The notes beneath the pieces were generated by a model. That model saw only the letters and a list, made by a program, of their open reading frames with translations, was not told the DNA's origin and did not search any database. The position numbers and the translations under genes were made by a program. Positions 11,900-23,419 of a stretch of 64,000 bases of DNA are shown here, piece by piece. Origin of the DNA: Apiospora phragmitis (taxonomy: Eukaryota > Ascomycota > Sordariomycetes > Amphisphaeriales > Apiosporaceae); contig JAQQWL010000011.1 of assembly GCA_038363925.1 (NCBI GenBank), forward strand, positions 2,728,001-2,792,000, read 5' to 3'. The first letter of the stretch is position 1. Each line of letters opens with the position of its first letter.

Positions 11900-12463
11900 C
11901 CCCAACCTCGGGAGCACGCAACGCCTTCGGTAGGATAATGTGGAGGATGTGATAGATTAGACAGAGCGGATGCCGATATGCTTTTTATCTAGCGCTGACG
12001 ATGGAGATGTATACACTGGTTTGTATTCGAAAGCCTCGCTGCGGGGCTATACTATAGCTCAGTTCCTTTGGTTCGGTCAGCTTAAGACAGACTGACATGG
12101 GCTACCAGAAGGTACTAATTCTGGTAAAGGATTTCAAACCATATTCCTGACATGAGATATACTGTTTCCTGCCCTCGGAGCTCTCCAAACATATGATGGA
12201 AAACGTGCGTCACAGTTGTTTAATAGCACGAGGAGCTGAGAGATTGCGCTGGATTGCTACTCTGTGGAAAATATCTTCGTAGGACTCATGCTGACAAAGC
12301 CGGATATCTCCCTCCTAACGCCTGTGTTCATCTTGCCTTCCAGATGTAACCTCAAATCAGACCTTATTTTTAGAACTCCCCTTAATGCAGCCTTAACGCC
12401 AGTGCCAATCATACACAATGCAAATACCAGTCGGAAAAGTGGCGCCTTGGGGAATGCAGGCAC
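11900..12463. other. Interval between bZIP 5' end and RRN3 3' end
   Basis: Both flanking genes are on the minus strand. The interval holds the upstream region of the bZIP gene; I see no coding frame or repeat. Confidence 0.5.
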
Positions 12464-14541
12464 TTAGTCATCCCGCTCATCCTCATCATCCGTCGCTGTA
12501 TCTTCGTCGATGTCTTCCTCAACTACCTCTTCCTCGTCACTATCCTCCTCATCAGGGTTCAAGCCGGGGATGTTCCTCCAAGGCAAGTAGTCTCCTTCAA
12601 CCCAATGCTTGCTCGTCGGTAGTTGGTATGGATCAAAGGGGAAGTACGAATCGAGCTGCTGCCAGCTCTCATCGTTAAGATCAAGCCCCGACTCTCGCAG
12701 TGCACCACCGTTCGCGTAAGCAGTAGAAACGAACTGCGATAGCCGCAGGCGCTTGTTGGCTTCAATCAGCGGATAGACATACATGAAACGTAAGCGGTGA
12801 GCCAGGGGTGCGAATTGCTCGACGATGGCGGGCGAGCAGACCTTGAGTGGATTGAGCTTCGAGTAGATGTTGCGTCGAAGAACCTCTTTCACATCTGGTA
12901 TCCACGTAATGTCCTGGTCTAGATACGACGATAGCTCATCCTCATCAACATCTTCAGGGACCTCTTGGATGAGATCTTTCCAGCGGAAGCAAAATATATA
13001 CATCAATGCCTGCATCAGCGAGTAGAATGGCGCGTAACGTCTGACATCAGGTCCCCTGCAGTTGACTTCATAGGTTGAGCGCATCTTGTCTGAGGTGATG
13101 GCCCAGTACCTCAAACACCAAGCGTACATGTTTACCGGGCACCATGGCACCACGAGCTACAAAGCTAGCGAGGTAGGCCGAAGCCGCCTGGCGCAAGACG
13201 AGTGGCCGGTTGGACTCAAAGGCAGTGTTGATCAATGTACCGCAGAATAAGTCCAACAACGTTTCAGACTGCTGTGCAAAGTGAAACACCAGGAATTGGG
13301 TGTGACGGGATTTGTAGGCAGGGAGTATAATGTGGGAGAATTCGTTGAGAAGCGTCTCGAACGTTGATCAGGGCCTCGGTCGAGTCTGGATCTTCGAAGT
13401 ACGGCGTGTATAGCTTGAACAGCCTGTCCAGAGTCACGTCGAGCTTCTCGATGCTTTCCTTGACGGACTTGATTTGGTTGAATTCGTCCTCCTCATCGTC
13501 ACTGTCCACCGACTCGGCATCACTCTCGTCATCGTCGTCGGCGGGTAATTCTCCACTGGCCTGCGCTGAACGAAGGGCCATCAGAACCATAGCAGTTAGG
13601 CGATCATCGAGGTCGTCCATATCCATTTGCATCTTCACATCGATATGTACCAGACGGTTGGTGATGAGATCAGTAATATCCGTCTGGAGTTGCGAGGCAT
13701 ACTTGCGCAAGCGTAAAAGATTGTCGACGTAAGCCAAGTGAACGCGACTCGACTCATCGTGATAGGGAAACTTGCTGACAATGACCTGTCCCAAGACGAC
13801 ATTTGCGGCGGGGAAGACGCGAAGGAGGTAGCGCACTGCCTGATGGAGTCGGTCTTGCATACGTTCCCGGGTAACGGCCGGGAAGTCAGGTACAGCCCAG
13901 TCGGCAGGTCGCGAGTTGCTAAACTTGTCTACCAGCATTTCGAGGACAAGGTTCAGATAAGAGCCTTGTGCGCTCACCAGAGCTCCAAGGAACTGGGTGT
14001 AGACGGTGGCGAATTGGTCGTCACGACCCAACCACTGGCATCGAAGCACACTCTTCACGAGCCCGGAGGCCGACCTGCCGAGACGTGGCACAAAGCCTGT
14101 CAATGCAACCATATAGCCCTTGAGTTCCTGGCGTCGCCTCTCGGGTAGTGTTTTGTCGAGCTCCTCGTCGTCGTTATCGTCCACATCAAAGAGCCGCTGT
14201 CGGCCGGCAACGGTCTCTTTCAAGACGTCATAGTCTTCGTCGTCTCCGTGAGCATGGCCCTCCAGGGCTTTCCAGATCTCCTTCTTGATCTCTTCGACGG
14301 TTCTGGCGCCGACTTCGTGGATTTCAAGATTCATATCGAACTCGACCCTTTGGCGTTTGCGTGGGCTTTGGGGAGAATCTGTACTGCTACCTTCGCTAGG
14401 AAGGTTATCATCTTCGAGTCCCTTCCTTTTTCCCAACAAGGACGAAGTCGATTTGAGAATAGGCTTGAGCGGTGTAGCAGTCTTTGCAGCAGAGCGAGCC
14501 AGCTGGGTGGCGGTCGTGGTCGTGGCGACGGCAGACTGCAT
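12464..14541 (-). CDS. RRN3: RNA polymerase I-specific transcription initiation factor RRN3
   Basis: ATG at 14541, stop at 12464, no intron needed; 691 aa after correction. RRN3 (TIF-IA) bridges RNA polymerase I and core factor at rDNA promoters and is essential. Recognised by the HEAT-like body (FPRLGRSASGLV-type region, WLGRDDQFATVYTQFLG), a central acidic insert around residues 325-350, the segment with LDLFCGTLINTAFESN and the FYSLMQALMYIFCFRW block, followed by a conserved YPFDPYQL-like stretch and a very acidic C-terminus. Two extra bases break the frame: one near 13366 (AA in the context ATCAACG) and one near 13089 (context CACCTCAGACAAG). Removing both makes the length 2076 nt, a multiple of three. 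Between the breaks the alternative frame gives TFETLLNEFSHIILPAYK, as expected for the family. Confidence 0.92.
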
Positions 14542-15501
14542 TTGGGCGAGGCAGCAAGACGGCGGCGGAGTCCTGTCTGGTGTCGTCTCGTCTGGGCTCG
14601 AACCTCTCCTCTAGGAAATGCTGGGTTCAGGAAGGTGGGATCGAGGTTCCGGGCGCATTACATAATTCAGCACACGGCTATAGAAATAACAGGAAGATTG
14701 CTTGGATGGTTACAACTTCGGAGTCTTGATGGGCACGCGACTCGAAACGGAGAATTGAATATTAAAAAGTGTTTGCCCAGATTTTTGTTAAATTGTTAAG
14801 AGGTGGACCCAAGCACCAAGGAATCGAACATGACGGGAATGGTGGGGGAGGGGACCCTGCCCCCGCACAGACCCTCGACCTGCCTCTTTTTTATTTATTC
14901 AACCTTACAGTATGAGGTAAGCCAGGTGTGAATAGTAGGTAGGTTACAGCATAATTCACACATGAGCATCAACGCAAGGGGTGTATAAATGAGATGATCA
15001 GGGAAGCTATAGACTTTGCAATGGCAGAATTGTGGTGGATTCAAAGAGACTGTCCATTCTTCAACCTCGAGGCTGGAGCTACTGCTGAACCCACGACCTT
15101 GTACCATGTCCCAACCAAGACCTTTCCACTGGTAAAACATTCGTCAAGGGGAAATGTCCCGGGGAATCTACGAAACACAAATAGATAAATAAAAAAACAG
15201 AAAAGGAAACCTTTGCTTTTCCAGCATGACCGCCACTTCGTCCACTTTAAAAAAAAGACCCTTCCATTCATCTTCATGTACAAGTACCGAACCCCTGTAG
15301 TCAACTCCGAGTCAAGGCGTGTATGTTTGTTTCCTTCGGACCCGAATATCCCATCTTTCTTCTCCCAACCCTTTACTTATACACACGTAGAAGGCAAACC
15401 CCATCGTCTGTCATGGCCGCCGTGAACAGCAAGTTCTGCCAGCCAACCAGGCATTGATGGGCTAGATACCGGAGCAGGAATCGGACGCTGGGCGCAAGGA
15501 C
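14542..15501. other. Interval between RRN3 5' end and hapC 3' end
   Basis: Holds the RRN3 promoter and the hapC 3' UTR. No coding frame of interest on either strand. Confidence 0.5.
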
Positions 15502-16637
15502 TTAATAGGTCTCGCCGGCCGCGCCGTTATGTCCGCCTTGGCCACCGTATAGGTAGTTCTCGCCCCCTTCAGCCAGACCACCAGACTCGCCACCCTGGAA
15601 GCCAGACGCACCCGCCGCGGCTGCTCCACCAGGGGCACTCGCTCCATATCCCTGGCTGTTTGGTCTGGCTTGCTGGTTGTCACCACGATTCGACTGGGAC
15701 TGCTAAGTATTGGTCAGTGATGAGGCAACAGGCGTGTGGGGAAGAAGAAGAAAAAAGAAACAGGTCGAGGTTCCTAGCATTGCATATATGCCGCTGTGTA
15801 ATAGGGGGCGGTCCTACCTCTCGATATTTCGATAGGTATATCTTCAGGGCCTCGGCATAGTTCTCAAAGCCAAGAGACGTCATCGCAAATAGAATGTCTT
15901 CGCCATTGACCGTTTTCCTCTTCTCCTGGTGGCATTTTTCAGAAGCTACCGCGAGAGTCAATACAACGCTCAAAAGTCTACACGCACGGGGCCAGCATCG
16001 ACCTACCTTCGCTGGTGATGAAGCTAATAAATTCGCTCACACACTCCTGCATGCACTCTTTGGCCTCCTTGGCAATCTTCGCATTCTCGGGCAATGCCAT
16101 CTTCATGATACGGGCGACTGGCGCGAAATTCCGAATGTTAGCATCGTATATATCGAATTTGTCCAACCGGGAAGCGCCTTGCGCTTCAGGCGACTTAGAC
16201 GACGAATCGTGAGACATGAGCGATCTGTTTGGAGGAGCGCGCGTCTGGTTTTAGCCGCAGGACCAATTGTGTGAGAAGCTAACGAAGCGATTCCACTCAA
16301 ACCTCGCGGCAGCTCGCAACTCGCAGCTCATCCACAGCGGCAGCTCTCCCTGGTCCGGAAACCTCAAACTTGATTCGATTTCAGTGGATTCGAGACCTCA
16401 CCATAGACGGGATGGATTGACGCACACCGCGCACCGCACAAATCGGATTAAAAGCAAGCAGACTCTTCACTCACCATTGGCTATAGGCAACCACCTGTCC
16501 TGCTCCTTGACTTCGAACTCATAGCCGAGAGCGCTGGCGTGTGGGTCTTGAGGATCGTTCATTTGTGCTTCATCACCGTCGGGTGACTGTACACCAGGCT
16601 CAACGTCCTTTGGAGGGGATTGGGGGGAATCCGACAT
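15502..16637 (-). CDS. hapC: CCAAT-binding complex subunit HapC (NF-YB/HAP3)
   Basis: Four exons on the minus strand: 16637-16475, 16117-16007, 15945-15818 and 15702-15502, giving 200 aa with no frame break. The first exon supplies the typical [16 protein letters not shown] 357-nt intron with a GCTAAC branch site and GCCAG acceptor then joins it to [20 protein letters not shown], rebuilding the complete histone-fold domain. Later exons give [19 protein letters not shown] and the C-terminal Gly/Ala-rich tail. The protein pairs with HapE (NF-YC) and HapB to bind CCAAT boxes in the nucleus; in filamentous fungi the complex also works with HapX in iron regulation. A second in-frame ATG at 16217 inside intron 1 would yield a protein lacking the [15 protein letters not shown] segment, so I prefer the start at 16637. 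Confidence 0.93.
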
Positions 16638-18136
16638 ATTTGGCTACCTGCAGCGGGTGGTAGCTTCTTGTAATTTTTCTTGGTCTGCCAACTCGCACAG
16701 TCGGTTACTAGGTCCCAACTAGGTTGAGAGATGATGTGTCCCTGCCTCTGACACGTTGCAGCTTGGGGCAATGGAGTAAGGTAGGGCTTACAAACTGCGC
16801 GCGGCTTAGCTGCAGCAAATTTTTTTCTGGTTCTGCGTCAAGGGCACGATGCCGGCTGCGGATCCCCCAGTCTACTACGATTACTGCGCTGAGACGTAGC
16901 TCGGGAACGACGTGACCTCACACTTCCCAACCTGGCGCGGCAGCCCTGTCGCAAAGCTCACGCTATGACGGTATGCCTTGGGATATGCAAAGTCGGTCTG
17001 CACCCTTTTCCTGGGCCTGTCTAGGGGTCTTGGTCAGTCAAGCCGTGGTTGCAGGAGTGGGATGGTGGAGGCAGGAGAACGTGGACAGATGCAGCGAGGC
17101 GGGGTGTGTGTGTATGTATGTGAGAAGGCCGAGGGTTGCGTTACTGCGGGTCCTGATGTTCCTTTTGGAATCGAAGCTCAGTGGCTCTATCGCGCAGGCG
17201 TTCCGCAGAAACGATCGCCTGCCTGCAGGTTGTGGTAGAAACTTACAGGGAGCCGTGTAGAGTGTACTTGGACGAGGTTAGAGAAACGGCAGGGCCAAGA
17301 GGAGGGCACTATGGAAGGCGCCTCCTAGTTCACGGAAGCGACGTTGGCTATGGTGTATCTTAGTAGTACTGCAACGGTATTGATCTACCGACTCGGTGGT
17401 ATTTGGGTGCACGCGTGAGGTTACACCGGTTTCGCTGGATATTGGATTCCAACGGTTGCGCGAAGACGCAGGCGGTACTCGGAGCACGGCTGGGGTACGG
17501 TACGTTTGTCGGACACAAAGTGCAGCTCCTCCTGGAATCGCAAGCTGTGGCGAAGCGGAAGGCAGCCTGCGGGAAGTGCGGTCGCGTCAGAGTACGGAGG
17601 CTTTGAGGCGACAAACAAGCTGGGCTTACTCGGTTGGGTATGGGCCGTTGTGGACTTGTTGGAGGGTCTGCGTTGTCCGCTGGATAGGTAGACGTACGGT
17701 ACAATTGAAGGTATCGATCAATGCGCGTCGTCTAGGGTAATTCTGACTGGACGGATGCAAGGGCCTGAGCAGAAATGGATGCGTCTTGATTAGATCAACT
17801 TTCGTGGATATGCCAGGTCGCAAGCAGCAAATGAGCTCCAGGACGAGATGGGAAAACGTGGGATGCAAACAAACTACTGTCTTAACTTGAACTGGGCTTG
17901 CGGGATGAGAAGGTGGATGGGGATTGGGTTTGAGGTGAGCGAAGTAGTAGTAGGCTCGTCTTAGGTAAGGTTAAAGATTCCATCAAATGGAAGTATGTAC
18001 TCTCAACGTTGCTTGGAGTTACTACTAATAACCTGGGACGTCGATGGATACATGCATACATACCTGGACGAACACCCTTTCAATATGTTTCCTTCGCGTT
18101 ATGCTGAGTAGTAGCAGGTAGACAAGCCGGTAGGGT

Positions 18137-18166
18137 GTGCTCGTGCTCGTGCTCGTGCTTGTGCTT
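18137..18166. repeat. Hexanucleotide repeat (GTGCTC/GTGCTT)5
   Basis: Three copies of GTGCTC followed by two of GTGCTT in non-coding DNA. Confidence 0.85.
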
Positions 18167-19290
18167 GCTGGTTTGCTGCGTAGCGTGGGGTAGTTGCAGG
18201 ACAAAGAGGACCGGCTACCTAGGCAGATGGGCTCTTGTTGGTCTGATGGCAGTTTTGGGATCTGGGAAACTAGAACAAGATCAGTGCCAGTGACGACGGG
18301 TGGGAATGATTGCGGCGTTCTGATTGACGACTTTTTTCGCGGTCAGAGCCGTAGCGCGGTTCGCTCCTCGTACCAAATAAGTCCCGCACCGTCAGGGTGG
18401 ATACGACGAGACTCGGTGTGATGGACGGGAGCCAAACGGGATAAAGAATCAAGTAGCCCAGCTAGGCTAAACCAGAGCAGTTACTACATATATGGGACGA
18501 ACTTGAGTTGAGATCTATCCTAGTAGTAGCACAGCACGAGAGGGGGGAAAAGAGAGAATGCGCTAATGGGTATTTGGCGCTGGACCAGCCGTCCAATTGC
18601 ATTGCATACACCACAAGACACCAAATACTCCCAAGATAAATAGCCTGACACCTTCCTAGGAAGTAAGTACTGTGCCCGAGATGAATTGAGCCTAGCTTTT
18701 GTATACCTATACTTAAGTACGCATGTATTCAAGCCATGCATTTGACGCTACGCTATTGTCATGGTGCTTATTTTGTAACTTGAGATGATCTATGAGCTGC
18801 TAGTCTCTGCTGGAGGAGTCTCAAGAGGAGGAGCAATGAACTCTTTGTTTGGTGTACGATTGACCAGCATGGACTGGCGGCGGCGGCGCTTATTACAGAT
18901 CCTCTTAAACCAAGTAAATCTTGGCATCACATACCTTGAATCTATAAAATGGACGGGTGTGCTTGCGCGAGCCGCGCTGATGAGGCCTATTATTTTCCCA
19001 CCGCAGTCATCATCACACCCGTCTCGTCACATCCATGCCATGTTTCAAGGTTCCCCTCATGCATCTTCGACTGAACTCCATATATTCAATGGGTAAAGCC
19101 GAGAGATACCCACTCCGACAGGTACTTACAGTCAAAAGTCCGGTTGAAGTCTTGGTGCATGGAGATCTTGCCTCGACAATATCAACAATCATCTAATATC
19201 ATTTCCACGTCAGAGCACACCACGCTTCTATGGGGTTTGTTGAATTGTTGTAGAAACGTGTGACTGGCTATCAGAAACGCACTCAAGTCC

Positions 19291-19308
19291 GCTCTTGCTC
19301 TTGCTCTT
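19291..19308. repeat. Hexanucleotide repeat (GCTCTT)3
   Basis: Three perfect copies followed by a degenerate fourth; non-coding. Confidence 0.75.
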
Positions 19309-19441
19309 GCCCTTTTGTCACGTATCCTTATCCTGGTGTAAGTGCATACTCCTTACGAGCACACGATGTGTGACCATATGTTCGACGTGCCTTAGTTCCG
19401 CATTTCCCAGAAGCTGTCTATATCCCAGAACATTCCACGGC

Positions 19442-19459
19442 GAAGAAGAAGAAGAAGAA
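19442..19459. repeat. (GAA)6 microsatellite
   Basis: Six perfect GAA units in the gene-free interval. Confidence 0.85.
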
Positions 19460-19608
19460 TCTACTATATTTACCGTGGACTGTATCAACCCTAGTCATGA
19501 ACACCACGAGACTCCCGTGGGTGAGGCGGTGAAGGCATTACCTGACTAGGGTATTGGCTTGGTAAATATACACCCACAGGTGGTGTTACTCTTGATCACC
19601 ACATGATA

Positions 19609-19627
19609 AGAGAGAGAGAGAGAGAGA
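19609..19627. repeat. (AG)9 microsatellite
   Basis: Perfect AG dinucleotide run in the gene-free interval. Confidence 0.9.
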
Positions 19628-21703
19628 AACTTCGTCCATGTGTTTTCTTTGCGGGCCCGAGTATGGCTTTCTCTCGATCGAGGAGTTGCTACTTGACCGG
19701 GAGAAGAAGGGATCCAACCGGTACAACCTGTGAATGGATGGATTGATCCATTGCTGATTCGACCATTCAGGCTAGAACGGAAGACTCATGCAGCAGCCTC
19801 TAACAACGCAGCTTGGTATTCCAATTTGGAAAGCTGTCTGGGATCGCAACGACTGGACAGAAAGATTCGTATAAGGCTGGGCTCGCCTGGGGCAACGATA
19901 CGCGAAGATTGGATGTGGGGTCGGCCAATAGGATATTCTCATCGAAATTCTTTTTTCTGATTGGCGTAGTCAGTACCAATTTCTTCGAATCGGTCACTTT
20001 GGGACCTGGCGGCTACGGCTACGGCCCATGTAGGCAGCCGATCACAACTTTTGTGAGACCCTGTGACCCTGTTTGTTCAGCCAGGCTGAGATCGATGGCG
20101 ATAGCTGCCACTTCCTCGTCACAGGATATGTACTCAATGTTAAGTTTAGGAACCAGATCGCCTGATGGGTGGGTGTGAAATCTGCGGACTGTACCCAGCA
20201 ACCAGCACTGGGCAATTGTTCTTATCAGGCCCTTGATCTAGTAGGTATGCAGGAATCCCTGGATACGCTGGACATGCAGATACTCTGCCTCCATGCGACC
20301 CAACTGCGTCCGACAGACCCGACCCCCTCTTTCGCTGTGTGATGCCCAATCGTTGATGGTGGTGTCGTTCAAACAACCACCTAAAACTCCCATTCGTTAC
20401 TTTGCCAGGACAGCACGTCCATATACCCCGTTGCAGCCTCTCGAAGTGGAACTTGTGCTTGCATTCTGGAAGACATATTGTAGCCAATTCATTCTCATCC
20501 CGAATTATCGGGTCGGCAAGCACAAACAGCACCTCGATCGAGTATGGTAAAGCTACCGAAAGCCATGGTGCGGCAAGCCCGATGTTTGGGCACAGTTGCA
20601 TACGAACCGTCCCCATCACATAGTACACTGCACATTGCTTGCCGGCTGCGGTATGGGGTTTTTAGTTTATAAGGGTGCCCAGCTGGTCATTGCACTGGCG
20701 AGGCAGGCATGTACGTACACTGATAGGTATGTACTTCTTACTCAAATCTGCATTACCCGGGGAAGGGTTTACTGCCATCAAGCCCGATATGATGATATCA
20801 GGACCCAGCATTATTATAGTCTGGTAAAAACACACAATTCCAGGGCACCACACCCCCTGCAGGTTTTACCCGTACAAGTGGCAGTTTCCTTTCTCGGTGA
20901 AGTGATTCCTGGTTATATAAGTAGAGGTGTGTATCAATGTGGCTTTCGGGAGTCAGTGTTCTGTTCCGACTCTGTACCACACACGGCAATACCCATCGCA
21001 CATGGGTACACGTAGCATTTTGTCATGTGTCTGTGGTATAGCGTGATTGCACAAAGCCGAATTCCCCGCCTCATGGCATGTTTTGCCGAAGCAAGTACTG
21101 ATCAGTCGTGTCGGACAACATGGGCAGCATTAAAAGGCCTGGGAAGAGAAGGAGAAAAAGGAATAACAAATGCTTTCTAGAAGGATTTGCGTAGGAGTGC
21201 TTGATTAGCTGCCCTGTGTAGACAGTCCATTTGTGACCACTTGGAAAAGCCACATCTTGTACGGCGGCGTCTAGCCCAATGATCGATTTAACAGTCCCTT
21301 TGTGGTCAATAGCCTTGGGCAAGCATGTCGTTGGGCATTGGGGCGCCCTTGACGCCGAATGTGGCTTGGCACAACTGCATAACACTACTTGGACAACGCA
21401 TCACCACCACCACAACTTTTGCATCGCCATACATTGCTGACCTGAAACTGTAGTTGGTATTGCCATCATCGCCCTGCTCAAGGCCGGCGTAACGTGCTAG
21501 ATCTCGATTGTGATTACGAGATCCGTAGGCCATCCATTTCATGCATATGAATTAGACAAACATGCCTAGCTTGAATACGGCCTATGAAGCCGGGAGTTGT
21601 AATAGCCATACAGACCATAAAATAGCCGCTTACGGCATCCGAAGGAAGTCTAGGCAGCGACATGCGTTGACGCCTTGAATTGCGTGTCATCGGCAGAAGG
21701 ACC

Positions 21704-22187
21704 TCAAGACTGCACAACCTGAACATTGTTTTTTCTTCTGTCATTAGGAGTGACGTTAGCCCAACTGTAATCAGATCATGACAGGCCAGATCAGACCATA
21801 GAAAACCATCCTCGTAAAGAACGAATATCTTGACCCCCTGCGTTGGGCAAAAGGGGGACAAAGGGTGACGTACCTTCCACTTCTCCAAGTCGTCCTGTTT
21901 CACTTTGTACTGCTTGACCAGTTCATCCAGAACCTGCTTCAGACCCTCTGCGTTTGTGTTGAGTGCAGGTATGACATCTTGCACGGTTCGTTCGACCAGG
22001 ACGCCGTTGATCATACGGAAACACTTGCGGTCTTTTGGCAGAGGGCCGAGCGTCTCAAGTACTAATCTGTCTATGCGTTAATATTAGCAGTCCAAGGATA
22101 AGTCGTGAGACATCTGGTATAGATGAAATTCGTCCTCAAGCAATATGAGGCAGCTCCCTGGCAATAGGGGAAAGTCGATGAGCGACG

Positions 22188-22229
<42 letters not shown>

Positions 22230-22511
22230 CCTCTCCCTTATACCCTCACTGGTCACCGACGCCAAGGGAGGACTCTTGACGGAACTGACAGCACATGGAA
22301 AGGAAAAGACAGTACGCACTTGTGCTCCTCTGCTTCCTGCTCAACATCGCCGATTTTCTGTGCGAGTTGCTGCAGAGCGTTCTTGTAATTCGAGTACTGC
22401 GTTTGAAGCTCTGAGATATGTGTGAGTGGGCTAACTTGGTTCCGAAATCAGGAAATTGGTAATGGCACACTTACGCTGCTGCTGCTTCGGCGACGGACCT
22501 TTGGACGCCAT
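21704..22511 (-). CDS. Prefoldin subunit 2 (GIM4/PFD2)
   Basis: Four exons on the minus strand: 22511-22475, 22410-22320, 22066-21874 and 21737-21704; 117 aa after correction. Prefoldin is the cytosolic hexameric chaperone that hands nascent actin and tubulin to the CCT chaperonin; subunit 2 is a beta-type subunit. Seen in order: a short Q-rich start (MASKGPSPKQQQ), the N-terminal coiled coil (LQTQYSNYKNALQQLAQKIG), the conserved PKDRKCFRMINGVLVERTV beta-hairpin region and the C-terminal coiled coil ending DDLEKWK. The final exon should read KKNNVQVVQS-stop, the usual subunit 2 ending, but has A6 where A5 is needed at about 21731-21736, so the raw frame reads on incorrectly; a homopolymer error is likely. 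Intron 2 holds a long CT/GA microsatellite. The gene is divergent from CMC2. Confidence 0.9.
22190..22226. repeat. (CT)18 microsatellite inside prefoldin intron 2
   Basis: 37-bp uninterrupted CT run, read as GA on the transcribed (minus) strand, within the 253-nt second intron of the prefoldin gene. Confidence 0.95.
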
Positions 22512-22856
22512 TCTGTCTTGAATTTAAAGTAGTGTCTGCTTCACTTCAAGTGTCGTGAAGAGAAATGTAGTCGTCGACTTGTCCAATCTTTCCATGTGGG
22601 CTGGGTTCCAGCGGACCTTGGGCTACCTTAGGTAATCCGATTGATGTGCGTCCATTCAAAAGCCAATTCAATATGATGGTGGAGTGGCCGGGCCCGGAGT
22701 GGAGTGGAATGATGAGCGTGGCCTGCCTGTGGTCTGAGCTTCCCTCAAGTCGAAAAGTCCCGTCCTGGATGGAGAAGTTGCTAAGGTCACTTTCCGAGCC
22801 GATCTCTCTCAACCGACCGACAGTATTTGTGTTGGATACGCCGGAAGCTACTCGCC
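22512..22856. promoter_or_regulatory. Shared divergent promoter, prefoldin 2 / CMC2
   Basis: 345 bp separate the two start codons, so both genes must be driven from this segment. CCAAT boxes at 22583-22587 and 22663-22667 are potential sites for the HapB/C/E complex encoded in part at 15.5-16.6 kb. Motif and position only. Confidence 0.45.
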
Positions 22857-23170
22857 ATGCATCCTCATTTGCACACCAAGGACAATTCTGGTAAGCGATC
22901 AATTGCTCTTTCAATGTTCCATCTTGGCGTCTTCCTAATACGAGCTCCTGTCGGCCTATAGCCTGCGAGGAAATCATGAACGCCCTCGAGGAATGCCATG
23001 CGCGTGGCTTCTTGTGGAAGTCATTGGGCATGTGCAGCGACACGAAGCATCAGGTCAACATGTGCCTGCGAGCCCAGCGACTCAAAAGAACCGCAACGAA
23101 TCGCGAGGTTGCCAAAGCCAAGCGCGAGAAGATCAAGGAGGCGTGGAAAGACATTGACGAGAACTCGTAG
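22857..23170 (+). CDS. COX assembly mitochondrial protein CMC2-like (twin CX9C)
   Basis: Exons 22857-22890 and 22962-23170 with a 71-nt intron (GTAAGC..TATAG); 80 aa. It begins MHPHLHTKDN, as expected for Cmc2. It contains two CX9C motifs (C-EEIMNALEE-C and C-SDTKHQVNM-C), the signature of small proteins imported into the mitochondrial intermembrane space by the Mia40 relay. The basic C-terminal helix follows. Cmc2 is required for assembly of cytochrome c oxidase. The frame is intact. It is divergent from the prefoldin gene with a 345-bp shared promoter; its stop lies 249 bp from that of the convergent TMEM14-type gene. Confidence 0.9.
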
Positions 23171-23419
23171 ACACATGCGACCTGTACGATTTGACCGAGA
23201 AAAAGTGTGTCACCGTAGTGGACTGGGCACATTATAATGGCTTGCGATTTTAGTCATAAGCGTTGGGAGGAGTTTGGGTGTTGGGATTTCGTCTCCTATA
23301 CTCGACTGGCAGGAGGAGTCCTCAGGCTATTAAGTGATTTACAGAAAGAAACCCATTCCACGAGGTTTCCGGCTCCGACATGAATAGGCGCTGCTTTGAG
23401 ACCATCTTCCGCCCTTCCT

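Larger units (their letters stand above)
16638..21703. other. 5-kb interval without a supportable gene
   Basis: Upstream of hapC and downstream of the prefoldin gene. Open frames here (up to 160 codons) are short, overlap on both strands and have no recognisable domain. It contains simple repeats at 18137, 19291, 19442 and 19609. It may hold a long hapC promoter, unannotated non-coding transcripts or decayed repeats; the sequence alone does not decide. Confidence 0.5.

Noticed and set aside
15978..16217. hapC start at ATG 16217
   Set aside because: It would omit [15 protein letters not shown], which is found upstream with correct splice sites and phase. Kept only as a possible alternative isoform.
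17396..17740. 114-codon plus-strand frame in the gene-free interval
   Set aside because: Overlapping frames of similar length occur on the other strand, and the composition is not protein-like.
20146..20628. 160-codon minus-strand frame
   Set aside because: Not recognised; rich in Cys/His/Pro without motif pattern; competing frames on the other strand.
22546..23043. 165-codon minus-strand frame
   Set aside because: Antisense to CMC2 and to the divergent promoter.
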